Of a stretch of 64,000 nt of DNA, positions 25,230-33,003 are shown piece after piece. The DNA is from Alkalihalobacillus sp. LMS6. GTDB taxonomy: Bacteria > Bacillota > Bacilli > Bacillales > Bacillaceae_D. Below the pieces are notes generated by a model. The model was not told the DNA's origin. It did no database searches and saw nothing but the letters and a program-made list of their open reading frames with translations. The stretch's first letter is position 1, and each line of letters starts with the position of its first letter. The translations under genes were made by a program, and so were the position numbers. Location: NCBI RefSeq assembly GCF_024362765.1, contig NZ_CP093302.1, forward strand, positions 3,409,564-3,473,563, read 5' to 3'.

Positions 25230-26002
25230 TTTCACTCATTGCACCGATGCTCGGACTGTTTCTCATTTTGCGTCGGCAATCGTTGATGGCGGATACCTTG
25301 GCCCACGTGTCTTTAGCTGGTGTCGCCCTCGGTTTATTAGTCAGCATCAACCCAACGTGGACCAATATGCTCATGGTTGTAGCAATAGCGATTTTGCTTG
25401 AGTACGTGCGGATGCTGTATCGCTCTTATTCCGAAGTATCGATTGCGATTCTCATGTCTGCCGGGATGGCCCTCGCCCTATTCTTGATGAGCTTGAATCA
25501 AGGCGGAACCACGCTAAACATCAACCAATTTCTATTCGGTTCCATCGTGACGATCAGCCAAGAACAAGTATGGATGCTGTACATCTTAGCCGCTATCCTC
25601 CTTATTCTTTACATCGTCTTTCGAAAGGCAATGTACGTCTTAATTTTTGATGAAGAAACGGCCTTTACTGCTGGCTTACCTGTAAAAACGATGTCGATCT
25701 TATTTAACGTCTTAATTGGGGTCACGATTGCGGTCATCATGCCAATTGTCGGCTCGCTTTTAGTATCCGCTATTCTCATTTTGCCCGCTGCCATTTCCAT
25801 GCGCATCAGCCGCAGTTTTGCCAGCACCATCCTCATCGGCATTCCCATTGCGCTAACAGGCATGTTGAGCGGCTTAGTCACCTCTTATGAATTCGGTACA
25901 CCACCAGGCGCCACGATTACGCTTATTCTTATCATCATTTTCACTCTTACCATCGTGCTCAAACGACTCTTTCGTTTCAAATACAAGCGTGAACCCGTGT
26001 AA
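25175..26002 (+). CDS. adcB: Zinc ABC transporter permease (AdcB/ZnuB)
   Basis: A 275-residue membrane permease of the ABC-3 family with about eight helices. Recognisable blocks are LIAPMLGLFLILRRQSLMADTLAH, INQFLFGSIVTISQEQV and the terminal SYEFGTPPGATITLILI. A TTG start at 25175 is favoured because AAGGAGG ends seven bases before it; ATG 25181 is two codons inside. It overlaps adcC by 55 bases, giving tight coupling of ATPase and permease. A terminator follows at once, ending the Zur operon. Confidence 0.9.
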   Translation: MEMFLYGFMQRAFQASVLISLIAPMLGLFLILRRQSLMADTLAHVSLAGVALGLLVSINPTWTNMLMVVAIAILLEYVRMLYRSYSEVSIAILMSAGMALALFLMSLNQGGTTLNINQFLFGSIVTISQEQVWMLYILAAILLILYIVFRKAMYVLIFDEETAFTAGLPVKTMSILFNVLIGVTIAVIMPIVGSLLVSAILILPAAISMRISRSFASTILIGIPIALTGMLSGLVTSYEFGTPPGATITLILIIIFTLTIVLKRLFRFKYKREPV

Positions 26003-26016
26003 CCACACGGGTTTTT
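25992..26016 (+). terminator. Terminator of the zinc operon
   Basis: AACCCGTGT and ACACGGGTT form a nine-base stem around an AACC loop, followed by TTTTG. It begins inside the last adcB codons. Confidence 0.8.
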
Positions 26017-26110
26017 GTTTTGCTAATCATTTGGATTGACGATTGCGGAATGGTAGAATAAACCGTATGATGACTGAAGAAGCAAATCTTATTGTAAAGG
26101 GAGTGAATCG

Positions 26111-26794
26111 ATGTCGGCTGAGTCACACTTCAATGGTAGAAGGAACCGAAATAGACGAAATCTCATTATTCAAAAAGCAAAGAGGTTAAAGACGTTACGG
26201 AAGCAAGCGCTTATCAGTCAATTTGAATCCAGTAACGTTTATGCACGCATGACGCTAGCCAATTTTGAACATTTCCGAGAACAAAGGACGAACGAAGATA
26301 AACGTCTAGAGTTTATTGACGATTTTGTTTATATGACCCCTTCTCCATCCATTAAACATCAAAGAATCTCGAGAGAACTATTAACAGGGCTCAACTTAGC
26401 TCTAAAGCATACAGCATGTGAAGTGTTTGACGCACCGACTGATTTAGTTCTTAAAGTCAACAACGAGACAAATATTGTTATCCCGGACCTCTTCGTCGTT
26501 TGTAACCTTGATGAAGACGATGCCAATCGCGTCACAAAAACACCTAAGCTGATCATCGAAATTTTGAGTAAGAACAGAAAAGATGACGAAGTCACAAAAC
26601 TGATTAAATACCAACAAGCCCAAGTACCAGAATACTGGATTGTCGACCCTGAAGATATGAAGATTACACAATACATTTTAAATTCAACAGGAAAGTACCC
26701 ACCCGATGGAAACGTCTATCACGATGGGACGATTACATCAGATCATGTACCGAGCTACACTGCATCCGTTACCGAAATAGTCGGAAGCAGATAA
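26111..26794 (+). CDS. Uma2-family putative endonuclease
   Basis: The 227-residue protein starts with a very basic segment of about 45 residues (NGRRNRNRRN…RLKTLRKQ), not usual for the family and perhaps nucleic-acid binding. Residues about 60-225 match the Uma2/DUF820 fold, a PD-(D/E)XK nuclease relative: RLEFIDDFVYM, SPSIKHQRIS, IVIPDLFVV (Asp), LIIEILSK (Glu), then Lys-rich KYQQAQVPEYWIVDP. The catalytic Asp/Glu/Lys set appears present. Biological role is uncertain; many copies occur in mobile contexts. A broken copy of the same family lies at about 60.5 kb. Confidence 0.75.
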   Translation: MSAESHFNGRRNRNRRNLIIQKAKRLKTLRKQALISQFESSNVYARMTLANFEHFREQRTNEDKRLEFIDDFVYMTPSPSIKHQRISRELLTGLNLALKHTACEVFDAPTDLVLKVNNETNIVIPDLFVVCNLDEDDANRVTKTPKLIIEILSKNRKDDEVTKLIKYQQAQVPEYWIVDPEDMKITQYILNSTGKYPPDGNVYHDGTITSDHVPSYTASVTEIVGSR

Positions 26795-27267
26795 AAGTGG
26801 AACAGGAACCTGCGTAAATGAATTCACACCACTATAGATAACGATTCAATCTTTCTATTTATTTTCTACAATCGTTTACAAAATTAATTAAAGGGAATAT
26901 AATAAAAGAAGAATGGCAGCCTTGGCGGGCTACTATTTTTGTATAGTCATCCGACGAAAGTCTTTTTAAGTATCATTCTCATTTACAAAGGTTTTCGCAA
27001 AAAAACAACCAGACTGCCATCTGGTTGTTTTGCTTTTTTTTTGTATTGATTTCTCATTCATGCATCATATTTAGATGGTACGATTCTTGTATAGACCTTA
27101 TTCAAACTCTATCTCTTCATTTAATTTTTGATTAATATCAAGTCTAATATCAACATCCACTTCATTGACAAGCCATCCATTTAAGTGACAATTTTTAATG
27201 AATTCGAGATAAGAGGATAACTTAAACGTAGAAAACGTTTATCTTTTAGAAATTGAAGTCTACAACA
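26795..27267. other. Region without an intact gene: hairpin and a possible gene tail
   Basis: Bases 27003-27035 form a hairpin (ACAACCAGA / TCTGGTTGT) followed by a long T-run, a strong terminator on the plus strand with no obvious gene before it. A minus-strand frame, 27098-27238, reads like a C-terminal tail (…LEFIKNCHLNGWLVNEVD…) but has no start codon. Nothing else recognisable. Confidence 0.4.
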
Positions 27268-27453
27268 TTAAGAACGACGCTCTCCCCTCTTCTTACTCAA
27301 GCTTATCCAGACGCCTAAAATAATCCAAAAAGCGAACCCCATCGAAAGAAAGACGATCGGAAAAGCCTTGCCGTCAAAAACATAAAAAATCACAGCTCCA
27401 ATGAAAAGATACATACTCGCCAACACGCCGTACTTGCGCCAATGACCGGTCAT
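27268..27453 (-). CDS. Small membrane protein (61 aa)
   Basis: Two hydrophobic spans (about residues 8-25 and 30-50) and a basic end (SKKRGERRS). The start at ATG 27453 is preferred because GAGGTG lies six bases before it; a longer frame begins at 27477. No family recognised. It lies 50 bases downstream of another small membrane gene on the same strand, so the two may be cotranscribed. Confidence 0.6.
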   Translation of the reverse strand: MTGHWRKYGVLASMYLFIGAVIFYVFDGKAFPIVFLSMGFAFWIILGVWISLSKKRGERRS

Positions 27454-27503
27454 ACGTTTCACCTCAGATAAAATCATATTCAGTACTATAAAACAGCTCG
27501 CAC

Positions 27504-27722
27504 TTAGAATTGAAATAATTTAAAAACAGCCCACGCATCCGCTGTAAAGAAGAAGAGCATTGAAAGAATGACGATCACACTCCCTAATGCAATTGATACC
27601 AGTTTCGCTTTTTTCCGAACTTCTCTTAACAAAAATGGAAGTAGGATAAACAAGGCTCCCGATGCAGCGAAAATAAATACAGCTAAATAATACGTACGTA
27701 TAGCAAATTCTCCATAATGCAC
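27504..27722 (-). CDS. Small membrane protein (72 aa), GTG start
   Basis: Two predicted membrane helices separated by a basic stretch (LLREVRKKAKL) and a C-terminal aromatic segment (ADAWAVFKLFQF). GTG 27722 is chosen because AAAGGAG stands nine bases upstream; the longer frame from 27749 would place that site inside the coding region. Function unknown. It has the architecture of many small Bacillus proteins next to YczI- or DUF-type partners. Confidence 0.55.
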   Translation of the reverse strand: MHYGEFAIRTYYLAVFIFAASGALFILLPFLLREVRKKAKLVSIALGSVIVILSMLFFFTADAWAVFKLFQF

Positions 27723-27797
27723 AAAATCACGCTCCTTTATAAAGAACACTTACCCTGTTCACTTCAATTAAATCAATTTTCCGAAAAATAACCACTT

Positions 27798-27900
27798 AAA
27801 AAAGCTTGTACCACCGTCGACACAAGCCAAAATTATTTCTATTTATTCATCCTTCTAGCAAACTCAAATCTGGATACCCACTCGTTGCCCAAGCACCGTC
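27798..27900. repeat. Duplicated copy of the 3' end of the SDR gene
   Basis: This 103-base segment repeats 28630-28732: identical over the last 48 bases (which encode the tail DGAWATSGYPDLSLLE) and similar over the terminator hairpin. Here it is followed by unrelated sequence, so it is a stranded gene tail plus terminator left by a duplication or recombination. Confidence 0.8.
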
Positions 27901-27950
27901 CAAAACGGGGCAAACTCCGCCATTAAGCTCGCAACAAAACCAACTTCGCG

Positions 27951-28271
27951 CTAATGATCGGCGCGTTTCTCTAAATCTTCTACTCGTTTTTCTAGCGCTT
28001 TTAGATCTTCTTTTATTCCTACTCTTTCTGACGTATCCTGTTCAAACTGATGGCCAATTCCAGAAATCACTTTCTCTATACGTTCAAGGCGTATGACTTG
28101 TTCCTGTGCGATCGTTTTTACATAAAATAATTCTTTCTTGGTTTCCTTCATTTCAAATTCAATACGATCAAGGCGTCCTTCTATCTTATCAAAGCGTCCG
28201 TCCATCTGATCAAATCGTTTATTAATGTCGTTTTTAAATTCATGAAGGAAGTCAAATAGTTCTTTGTCCAT
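27951..28271 (-). CDS. Coiled-coil protein (106 aa)
   Basis: Almost wholly heptad-like, rich in Glu, Lys, Arg and Asp, with repeats such as RFDQMDGRFDKIEGRLDRIE. Long coiled coils are predicted at residues about 10-50 and 78-104. No signal or membrane span. Small Bacillus proteins of this kind resemble phage or chromosome-associated coiled coils, but no function can be assigned. AGGAGTGATCGATA precedes the ATG. Its 3' end abuts the duplicated SDR tail, so the coding end may have been affected by that rearrangement. Confidence 0.65.
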   Translation of the reverse strand: MDKELFDFLHEFKNDINKRFDQMDGRFDKIEGRLDRIEFEMKETKKELFYVKTIAQEQVIRLERIEKVISGIGHQFEQDTSERVGIKEDLKALEKRVEDLEKRADH

Positions 28272-28679
28272 TATCGATCACTCCTGTTACACATGATTTT
28301 ATCTGATGCTTTAAACTTTTGCTAGTCTAGGAAGTTGTTCATTATTTCTTTACATACTAGTCGTTTGGTTATGGGGACATAAATGAAGAGATAAATGGTG
28401 TCTAGTTTAGTTGTTATGACAAAAGGGGGTTTGTTGCTTACAATTTACAGGATGTAGGATACGGGATTAAAGTGGGATGAAACCTAGCAAAAGGAGCGAT
28501 TCATAGCGATGAAATGGATGAACAAAGCGGCATTGTAATTTCCATATTCTAACTATACCACGACGATCATTCCAACACTACAGAAAACATTTACAAAACA
28601 AAAATAAATTGTATAAGTATTATAATGACAAAAAAAGCTTGCGCCATTATCGACACAAGCCATCATTTCTCTTATAAAA
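28272..28679. other. Intergenic region, no gene seen
   Basis: Holds the leader of the coiled-coil gene on the left and the SDR terminator on the right (minus strand, about 28633-28660: GCTTG…CAAGC and a T-run). An AAAGGAG at about 28490 precedes only a nine-codon frame. I see no credible gene. Confidence 0.5.
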
Positions 28680-28732
28680 TTAGTCTTCTAGCAAACTCAA
28701 ATCTGGATACCCACTCGTTGCCCAAGCACCGT
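28630..28732. repeat. Parent copy of the duplicated SDR 3' segment
   Basis: Intact copy, containing the last 17 or so codons of the SDR gene and its terminator. Matches 27798-27900. Confidence 0.8.
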
Positions 28733-29456
28733 CGACGATGAGAGATGCACCATTTACATAGCTAGCCGCTTCACTCACTAAGAAGATCGATGGCGACGCG
28801 ATTTCATCTGGTGTCGCTACTCGTTTCATTGGAATTCGGTCCATAAACATCGTGTTGACCGATTCATTTTTCGTGAAAGAGTCCGTAATGGGTGTTTCAA
28901 CAAGACCAGGTAGAATGGCGTTCACGCGAATACCATGGCGGGCTAGCTCTAATGCACCGTTCTTCGTAAGCATCTCCACACCTGCTTTTGATGAAGCATA
29001 TGCAGCACCAGAATACATTGGTACACGAGCATTCAGGGAAGAAACATTGACGATCGCGCCCGCGCCTTGTTTCTTCATTTGTCGTGCTTGATGCTTCATG
29101 CCGAGGAAAACACCGTTCAGAACAAGGTCAATCACAAAGCGCCAATCCTCTTCGCTCTGTTCCATAATGGGTGCCGTTTTGTTTGCGCCCGCTACATTAA
29201 AGGCAAAATCTAAGGAACCAAATGTTGTAACCGCTTTTTCAACCAATCGCTCATGGTCCGCTTCTTTTGTGACGTCCGCTACGACCGGAAGAAACTGATC
29301 GTTAAAGGTCTCCTGCATGTTTTGCAGCGCTTCTTCATTTAGATCCGCTCCTACTACCGTTGCCCCGCCTTCAATTAATTGTCTAGTGATCGCTTCCCCA
29401 ATGCCTGATGCTGCTCCAGTTACAAGTGCCGTTTTCTTTTCAAAAGAATGATTCAT
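28680..29456 (-). CDS. Short-chain dehydrogenase (FabG/glucose-dehydrogenase-like)
   Basis: A 258-residue SDR: TGAASGIG cofactor motif near residue 14, Asp after strand 2 (VVGADLNEE), which favours NAD(H), NVAGA near 90, SSLNARVPMYSGAAYASSK with the Ser-Tyr-Lys set, and PGLVETPIT. ATG 29456 is favoured by an AGGAGG site; a longer in-frame start at 29504 adds unconserved residues. Likely a cytosolic alcohol, 3-oxoacyl or sugar dehydrogenase; the substrate cannot be told. Its last codons and terminator are duplicated about 830 bases downstream. Confidence 0.85.
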   Translation of the reverse strand: MNHSFEKKTALVTGAASGIGEAITRQLIEGGATVVGADLNEEALQNMQETFNDQFLPVVADVTKEADHERLVEKAVTTFGSLDFAFNVAGANKTAPIMEQSEEDWRFVIDLVLNGVFLGMKHQARQMKKQGAGAIVNVSSLNARVPMYSGAAYASSKAGVEMLTKNGALELARHGIRVNAILPGLVETPITDSFTKNESVNTMFMDRIPMKRVATPDEIASPSIFLVSEAASYVNGASLIVDGAWATSGYPDLSLLED

Positions 29457-29646
29457 CGTGTACCTCCTAAAGGAATGTGTTGTCTTCTTTATTCCCACCT
29501 TCATTTCGATGAAACCAAATCCGTAAAAAATATAATTATTTTTATATTCAGGCGAGTGTAAAAGAAATCTATCGATTTATCGAAACTATGATATAAACTA
29601 TTAACGCAAATTTTATTCGCCCATAATTAAAAGTCACACAACAAAT

Positions 29647-29670
29647 AGACCCCTTCTTTAGAAGGGGTCT
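29647..29670 (-). terminator. Flagellin gene terminator
   Basis: AGACCCCTTCT pairs perfectly with AGAAGGGGTCT, about 10 bases after the hag stop codon on the minus strand. Confidence 0.75.
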
Positions 29671-29678
29671 CATGTGTA

Positions 29679-30701
29679 TTATCCAAGTAACTGAAGAACT
29701 TGTTGTGGCGCTTGGTTTGCTTGAGCAAGCATAGATTGAGATGCTTGAGACAAAATGTTTTGTTTCGTAAATTCCATAATCTCTTTCGCCATGTCAACGT
29801 CACGGATACGAGACTCAGCAGCTTGGATGTTCTCAGAAGAGTTGTCCAAGTTAGAGATTGTGTGCTCAAGACGGTTTTGAGTTGCACCTAATTTAGAGCG
29901 TTCTGCAGATACTTGATCAAGCGCACTTTGGATTGTCGAGATAGCTGCATCAGCACTTTCACGGTTAGATACATCTAATTTCTCTCCGCCTTCAACAGTA
30001 TCACCATCAGTTGCCGCTGCTGCTGCTGCATGAACTAATGTATCTCCATTATAGTAACCAGCAACTTGGGCTTCAACACCGGTTGCTACATCTTCATCTA
30101 CAGCATCTCTCCAAGTTCCCACAGTTGTTCCTGAAGCATTTTGAAGGACACTATCGCCATCAACAGTAGCGGCAGTCCACTCTTGCTTACCTACTCCTAA
30201 AGCATCTGCACTCATATCGGAGAAGCTGATTGAAATACTTTGGTTACTGTTAGCTCCAATTTGGAATGTAACTCCATCCGCTTTCTCACCATTGATCAAC
30301 TTCTGAGTGTTAAACTCAGTATCATTAGAGATACGAGTAATTTCTTTTGCTAATTCATCTACTTCTTTTTGAATTTCAGCACGATCTGACTCAGTATTTG
30401 TATCATTTGAAGATTGTACAGCCAACTCACGCATTCTTTGTAAAATCGAATGCGTCTCATTAAGCGCACCCTCAGCCGTTTGGATCATAGAAATCCCATC
30501 TTGCGCATTACGGCTTGCTTGATCCAAACCACGAACTTGCGCGCGCATTTTTTCAGAGATTGCTAGACCTGCTGCGTCATCCCCTGCACGGTTGATGCGA
30601 AGACCTGAAGATAGTTTTTCTTGTGCTTTTGCTGCCATTCCTTGGTTTGCCCCAAGTTGACGGTGAGCGTTCATCGCGCTCATATTGTTGTTGATAATCA
30701 T
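29679..30701 (-). CDS. hag: Flagellin
   Basis: A 340-residue filament protein. The conserved D0/D1 N-terminus (MIINNNMSAMNAHRQL… SSGLRINRAGDDAAGLAISEKMR) and C-terminus (AESRIRDVDMAKEIMEFTKQNIL… QAPQQVLQLLG) are complete. The middle (about 175-245) is a short, acidic and alanine-rich variable domain exposed on the filament. ATG 30701 is chosen, with AAGGAG eight bases upstream; a GTG three codons earlier lies in that site. It is exported by the flagellar type III system. Codon use is strongly biased, as expected for high expression. Confidence 0.95.
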   Translation of the reverse strand: MIINNNMSAMNAHRQLGANQGMAAKAQEKLSSGLRINRAGDDAAGLAISEKMRAQVRGLDQASRNAQDGISMIQTAEGALNETHSILQRMRELAVQSSNDTNTESDRAEIQKEVDELAKEITRISNDTEFNTQKLINGEKADGVTFQIGANSNQSISISFSDMSADALGVGKQEWTAATVDGDSVLQNASGTTVGTWRDAVDEDVATGVEAQVAGYYNGDTLVHAAAAAATDGDTVEGGEKLDVSNRESADAAISTIQSALDQVSAERSKLGATQNRLEHTISNLDNSSENIQAAESRIRDVDMAKEIMEFTKQNILSQASQSMLAQANQAPQQVLQLLG

Positions 30702-31083
30702 AATTGACACTCCTTGTCATTGTTTTATCGCCACGAATCCATGTGCACGATAGATATATTTTCAAACCCGCCATTGCGAGGAATGAACCGTTATTCCGTT
30801 TTGTCGCCTTCCAATACGAGCGCTAGATGATGAACCGAGACATCCCAAGGTGCGTCTCTAAGCTCTTCACCTGTTCTCTCTCAATCTACGTTTAGCGTAA
30901 TCCCGATGCCGTCTGCTCCTCTTCTCGTCAGCATAAGACTCGTTCCAATCGTTTTAATGGTCCCGATCACTCGATTAGATCCTCTTGATCCAATCCATCA
31001 TCCTAATGTGTGAGTCCCTATACTATTTATCGAATGGTTTTTTAATATGTTTATAGTTTTTTCAAAAATTATTATAAAAAATT
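30702..31083. other. Flagellin upstream region
   Basis: Contains the hag leader (a GGCGATAA resembling a sigma-D -10 near 30725, without a matching -35) and the interrupted frame described separately. No intact gene. Confidence 0.45.
30791..30997 (-). pseudogene. Interrupted reading frame upstream of hag
   Basis: On the minus strand one frame has protein-like text on both sides of an in-frame TGA at 30881-30883: …TSLMLTRRGADGIGITLNVD before it and RTGEELRDAPWDVSVHHLAL after it. It ends at TAA 30791. Either a decayed gene with a nonsense mutation or, less likely, a read-through product. There is no clear start. The place is where Bacillus usually has csrA, but it does not match CsrA beyond a few residues. 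Confidence 0.35.
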
Positions 31084-32328
31084 CTACCTCCTCCCCCCAA
31101 ACGCCTCAATCGCCTCCCGCAACTCCCCGTGCGCCTCCCCGTACTCAGCCAGCGCCACGCCCTTCACCGCCGCCTCCCAGCCTTGCCGCATGCTCCGCAC
31201 CCCGGCCTTCGTCCCGCTCGGGTGCGCCAGAATCCCGCCCCCGGCCAGATGCATCACGTCCGTCGTCCTCGCCAGCGCATACGTCTTCACCGCACTGTCT
31301 GCCCACTGCCCTGACGACAGCACTGGCATGAGCGGACGTGGCCCATCTTCTTCCTGCAAGCATGCCGCAATCGAGCGCGCCACCGACTCATTCGCTTCGT
31401 AAAATTTGCTGTCGATCCCGTTGCAATGCAGCTGATCCGCACCAGCTAGGCGCACCAACGTTTGATAGACGTCGAAGCTCATGCCAAGCAACGGATGACG
31501 CGTCAGCATCCCCCATTGGTTGCGATGCCCGTGAATCGGCAGTGTCGCGTACGAGCGCAACTTCGCGAGGCCTGCGAACCCGACACTGTTCACGCTCACC
31601 ATCACGCCGTTCCCGCCTCCACGCACCACTGCTTCATAGTTGGCTTCCATCTCGTCCACATCTCCGGTAATGTTGCACGCATATAGCGGTCGCTTCCCTG
31701 TCACCTCCGCCACACGGTTCAGCTCGTCCATCACAACTCGCACCCGCTCCTCGAGAGGCAAGTATGGGGGATTCGCCGTTAGCTCATCATCTTTAATAAA
31801 GTCGATTTCCGCTTCTGCCAATTCCCGCACCACCGTTCGCAAGCCGTCCTCCCGCAAGCCCACGCTCGGTTTGATTATCGTGCCAATGATCGGTCCACTC
31901 GCCACACCTGCCGCCGCTCTTGTGCCCGCAACGCCAAACTGCGGGCCTTGATACGCTTCATAAAACGAAGGCGACAGCACCAGCTTCTCCAAGCGCAAGC
32001 CAGTTAGCTCCCGCAGTTCGTACAAATTTCCCGCTACCGTTGCCAGAAGCTGCGGAATCGACGCGCCGATATTATGAAACGGAAATGACAACGTCACCCG
32101 CCCCCGTTGGTAGCGTTCGCCTCTTACCGACGTTTCAAGCGACGGCGTTTCCATGCTTTCCAACGACTCGATGCTGATCACATGCGCCCGGTGCTGTTCT
32201 TTCACCGCCCGCGTTTCCCCAGGCACGTCGGTAAATGTCCCGGTTGATTGTTCCCCTGCCATGGCCGCGGCGGCATGGTCAAGGGAATATGGCGTTTCCA
32301 CAAGATACGTTGCATACACCCGTTCCAC
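31084..32328 (-). CDS. RuBisCO-like protein (form IV type) of a sugar-acid pathway
   Basis: A 414-residue member of the RuBisCO superfamily. The barrel motifs are clear: GTIIKPSVGL (Lys153, the RuBisCO Lys175 position) and DFIKDDE (Lys179 with Asp180, Asp181 and Glu182, the carbamylated Lys and Mg ligands). HGHRNQWG stands in place of HIHRAMH, followed by MPVLSSGQW and MHLAGGGILAHPSG, the phosphate loops. Loop 6 and other RuBisCO specificity residues differ, so CO2 fixation is not expected. With a DUF1537 kinase in the operon it resembles 3-oxo-isoapionate-4-phosphate decarboxylase or transcarboxylase (OiaX/OiaT). GTG 32328 has GGAGG eight bases upstream. Last gene of the operon. Confidence 0.85.
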   Translation of the reverse strand: MERVYATYLVETPYSLDHAAAAMAGEQSTGTFTDVPGETRAVKEQHRAHVISIESLESMETPSLETSVRGERYQRGRVTLSFPFHNIGASIPQLLATVAGNLYELRELTGLRLEKLVLSPSFYEAYQGPQFGVAGTRAAAGVASGPIIGTIIKPSVGLREDGLRTVVRELAEAEIDFIKDDELTANPPYLPLEERVRVVMDELNRVAEVTGKRPLYACNITGDVDEMEANYEAVVRGGGNGVMVSVNSVGFAGLAKLRSYATLPIHGHRNQWGMLTRHPLLGMSFDVYQTLVRLAGADQLHCNGIDSKFYEANESVARSIAACLQEEDGPRPLMPVLSSGQWADSAVKTYALARTTDVMHLAGGGILAHPSGTKAGVRSMRQGWEAAVKGVALAEYGEAHGELREAIEAFGGRR

Positions 32329-32329
32329 A

Positions 32330-32989
32330 TTAGCGTCCTCCTTCCATCTGTTGGTGAAGCGGATGAGCAGGCTTGTAGCGTTCCGACCGCAAAAATGCTT
32401 CCTGCTTCGCTTCATCCACTTGATTCATCGTTGAACCTGACACCTGCGCCAGCACCACCATTTTTGCCGCCATCTCCAACGTCTCAAGTGCCGCCCACGC
32501 CTCGTTTAAGCTCGTTTCCGCAATTAACACACCGTGGTTTTCCAGCAAGAGGATGTTCCCTCGTCTGATCGCTTCTCCAACCGCTTCCGCCAGTTCTTCC
32601 GACCCTGGATCAAGATACGGTACCCGCTCGATCCGCCGTAAATAATACATCGCCTCTACAAACAGACCAGACAAGTCCTCTTGCTCGTTCATACACCCGA
32701 GCCACGTCGCATAAAAAGGCGTCGCATGGATGACCGCACCTACGTCTGCCCACGTTTCATAGCACACCCCATGCATCCGCCACTCTTTTGACGGCTTTCG
32801 CCTCCCGCGCCACGTTCCGTCAAACGAACAAATCCCCACATCATCGAGCTGAAGACTCGCCAAATCACTGCCGCTCGCCGTAATCAACATCGTTTCTCCT
32901 TCATGACGCATGCTTACATTGCCAGCAGACGCATACACATAGCGGGCTTTCGCCAAGGCTTTGCCCATCTCCCTAAGCGCTTGATTCAC
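32330..32989 (-). CDS. Class II aldolase/adducin-family protein with an altered zinc site
   Basis: A 219-residue homologue of fuculose-phosphate aldolase and of 3-oxo-tetronate-4-phosphate decarboxylase. Visible: SAGNVSMR (21-28), ITASGSDL, PSKEWRMH with the catalytic Glu69, VIHATP (His88) and LLENHGVL (His152). In FucA the zinc ligands are the two His of HxH plus a third near the end; here the second of the HxH pair is Thr90. Either another residue supplies the ligand or the reaction differs. It could cleave or decarboxylate the phosphorylated acid made upstream. The stop is one base from the RuBisCO-like start. Confidence 0.8.
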   Translation of the reverse strand: MNQALREMGKALAKARYVYASAGNVSMRHEGETMLITASGSDLASLQLDDVGICSFDGTWRGRRKPSKEWRMHGVCYETWADVGAVIHATPFYATWLGCMNEQEDLSGLFVEAMYYLRRIERVPYLDPGSEELAEAVGEAIRRGNILLLENHGVLIAETSLNEAWAALETLEMAAKMVVLAQVSGSTMNQVDEAKQEAFLRSERYKPAHPLHQQMEGGR

Positions 32990-33003
32990 GCCTCAACACT
33001 CCT

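Noticed and set aside
30702-30800. Sigma-D promoter for flagellin
   Set aside because: A GGCGATAA resembles the -10 element, but no TAAA-type -35 lies at the right distance and the start would fall too near the ribosome-binding site.
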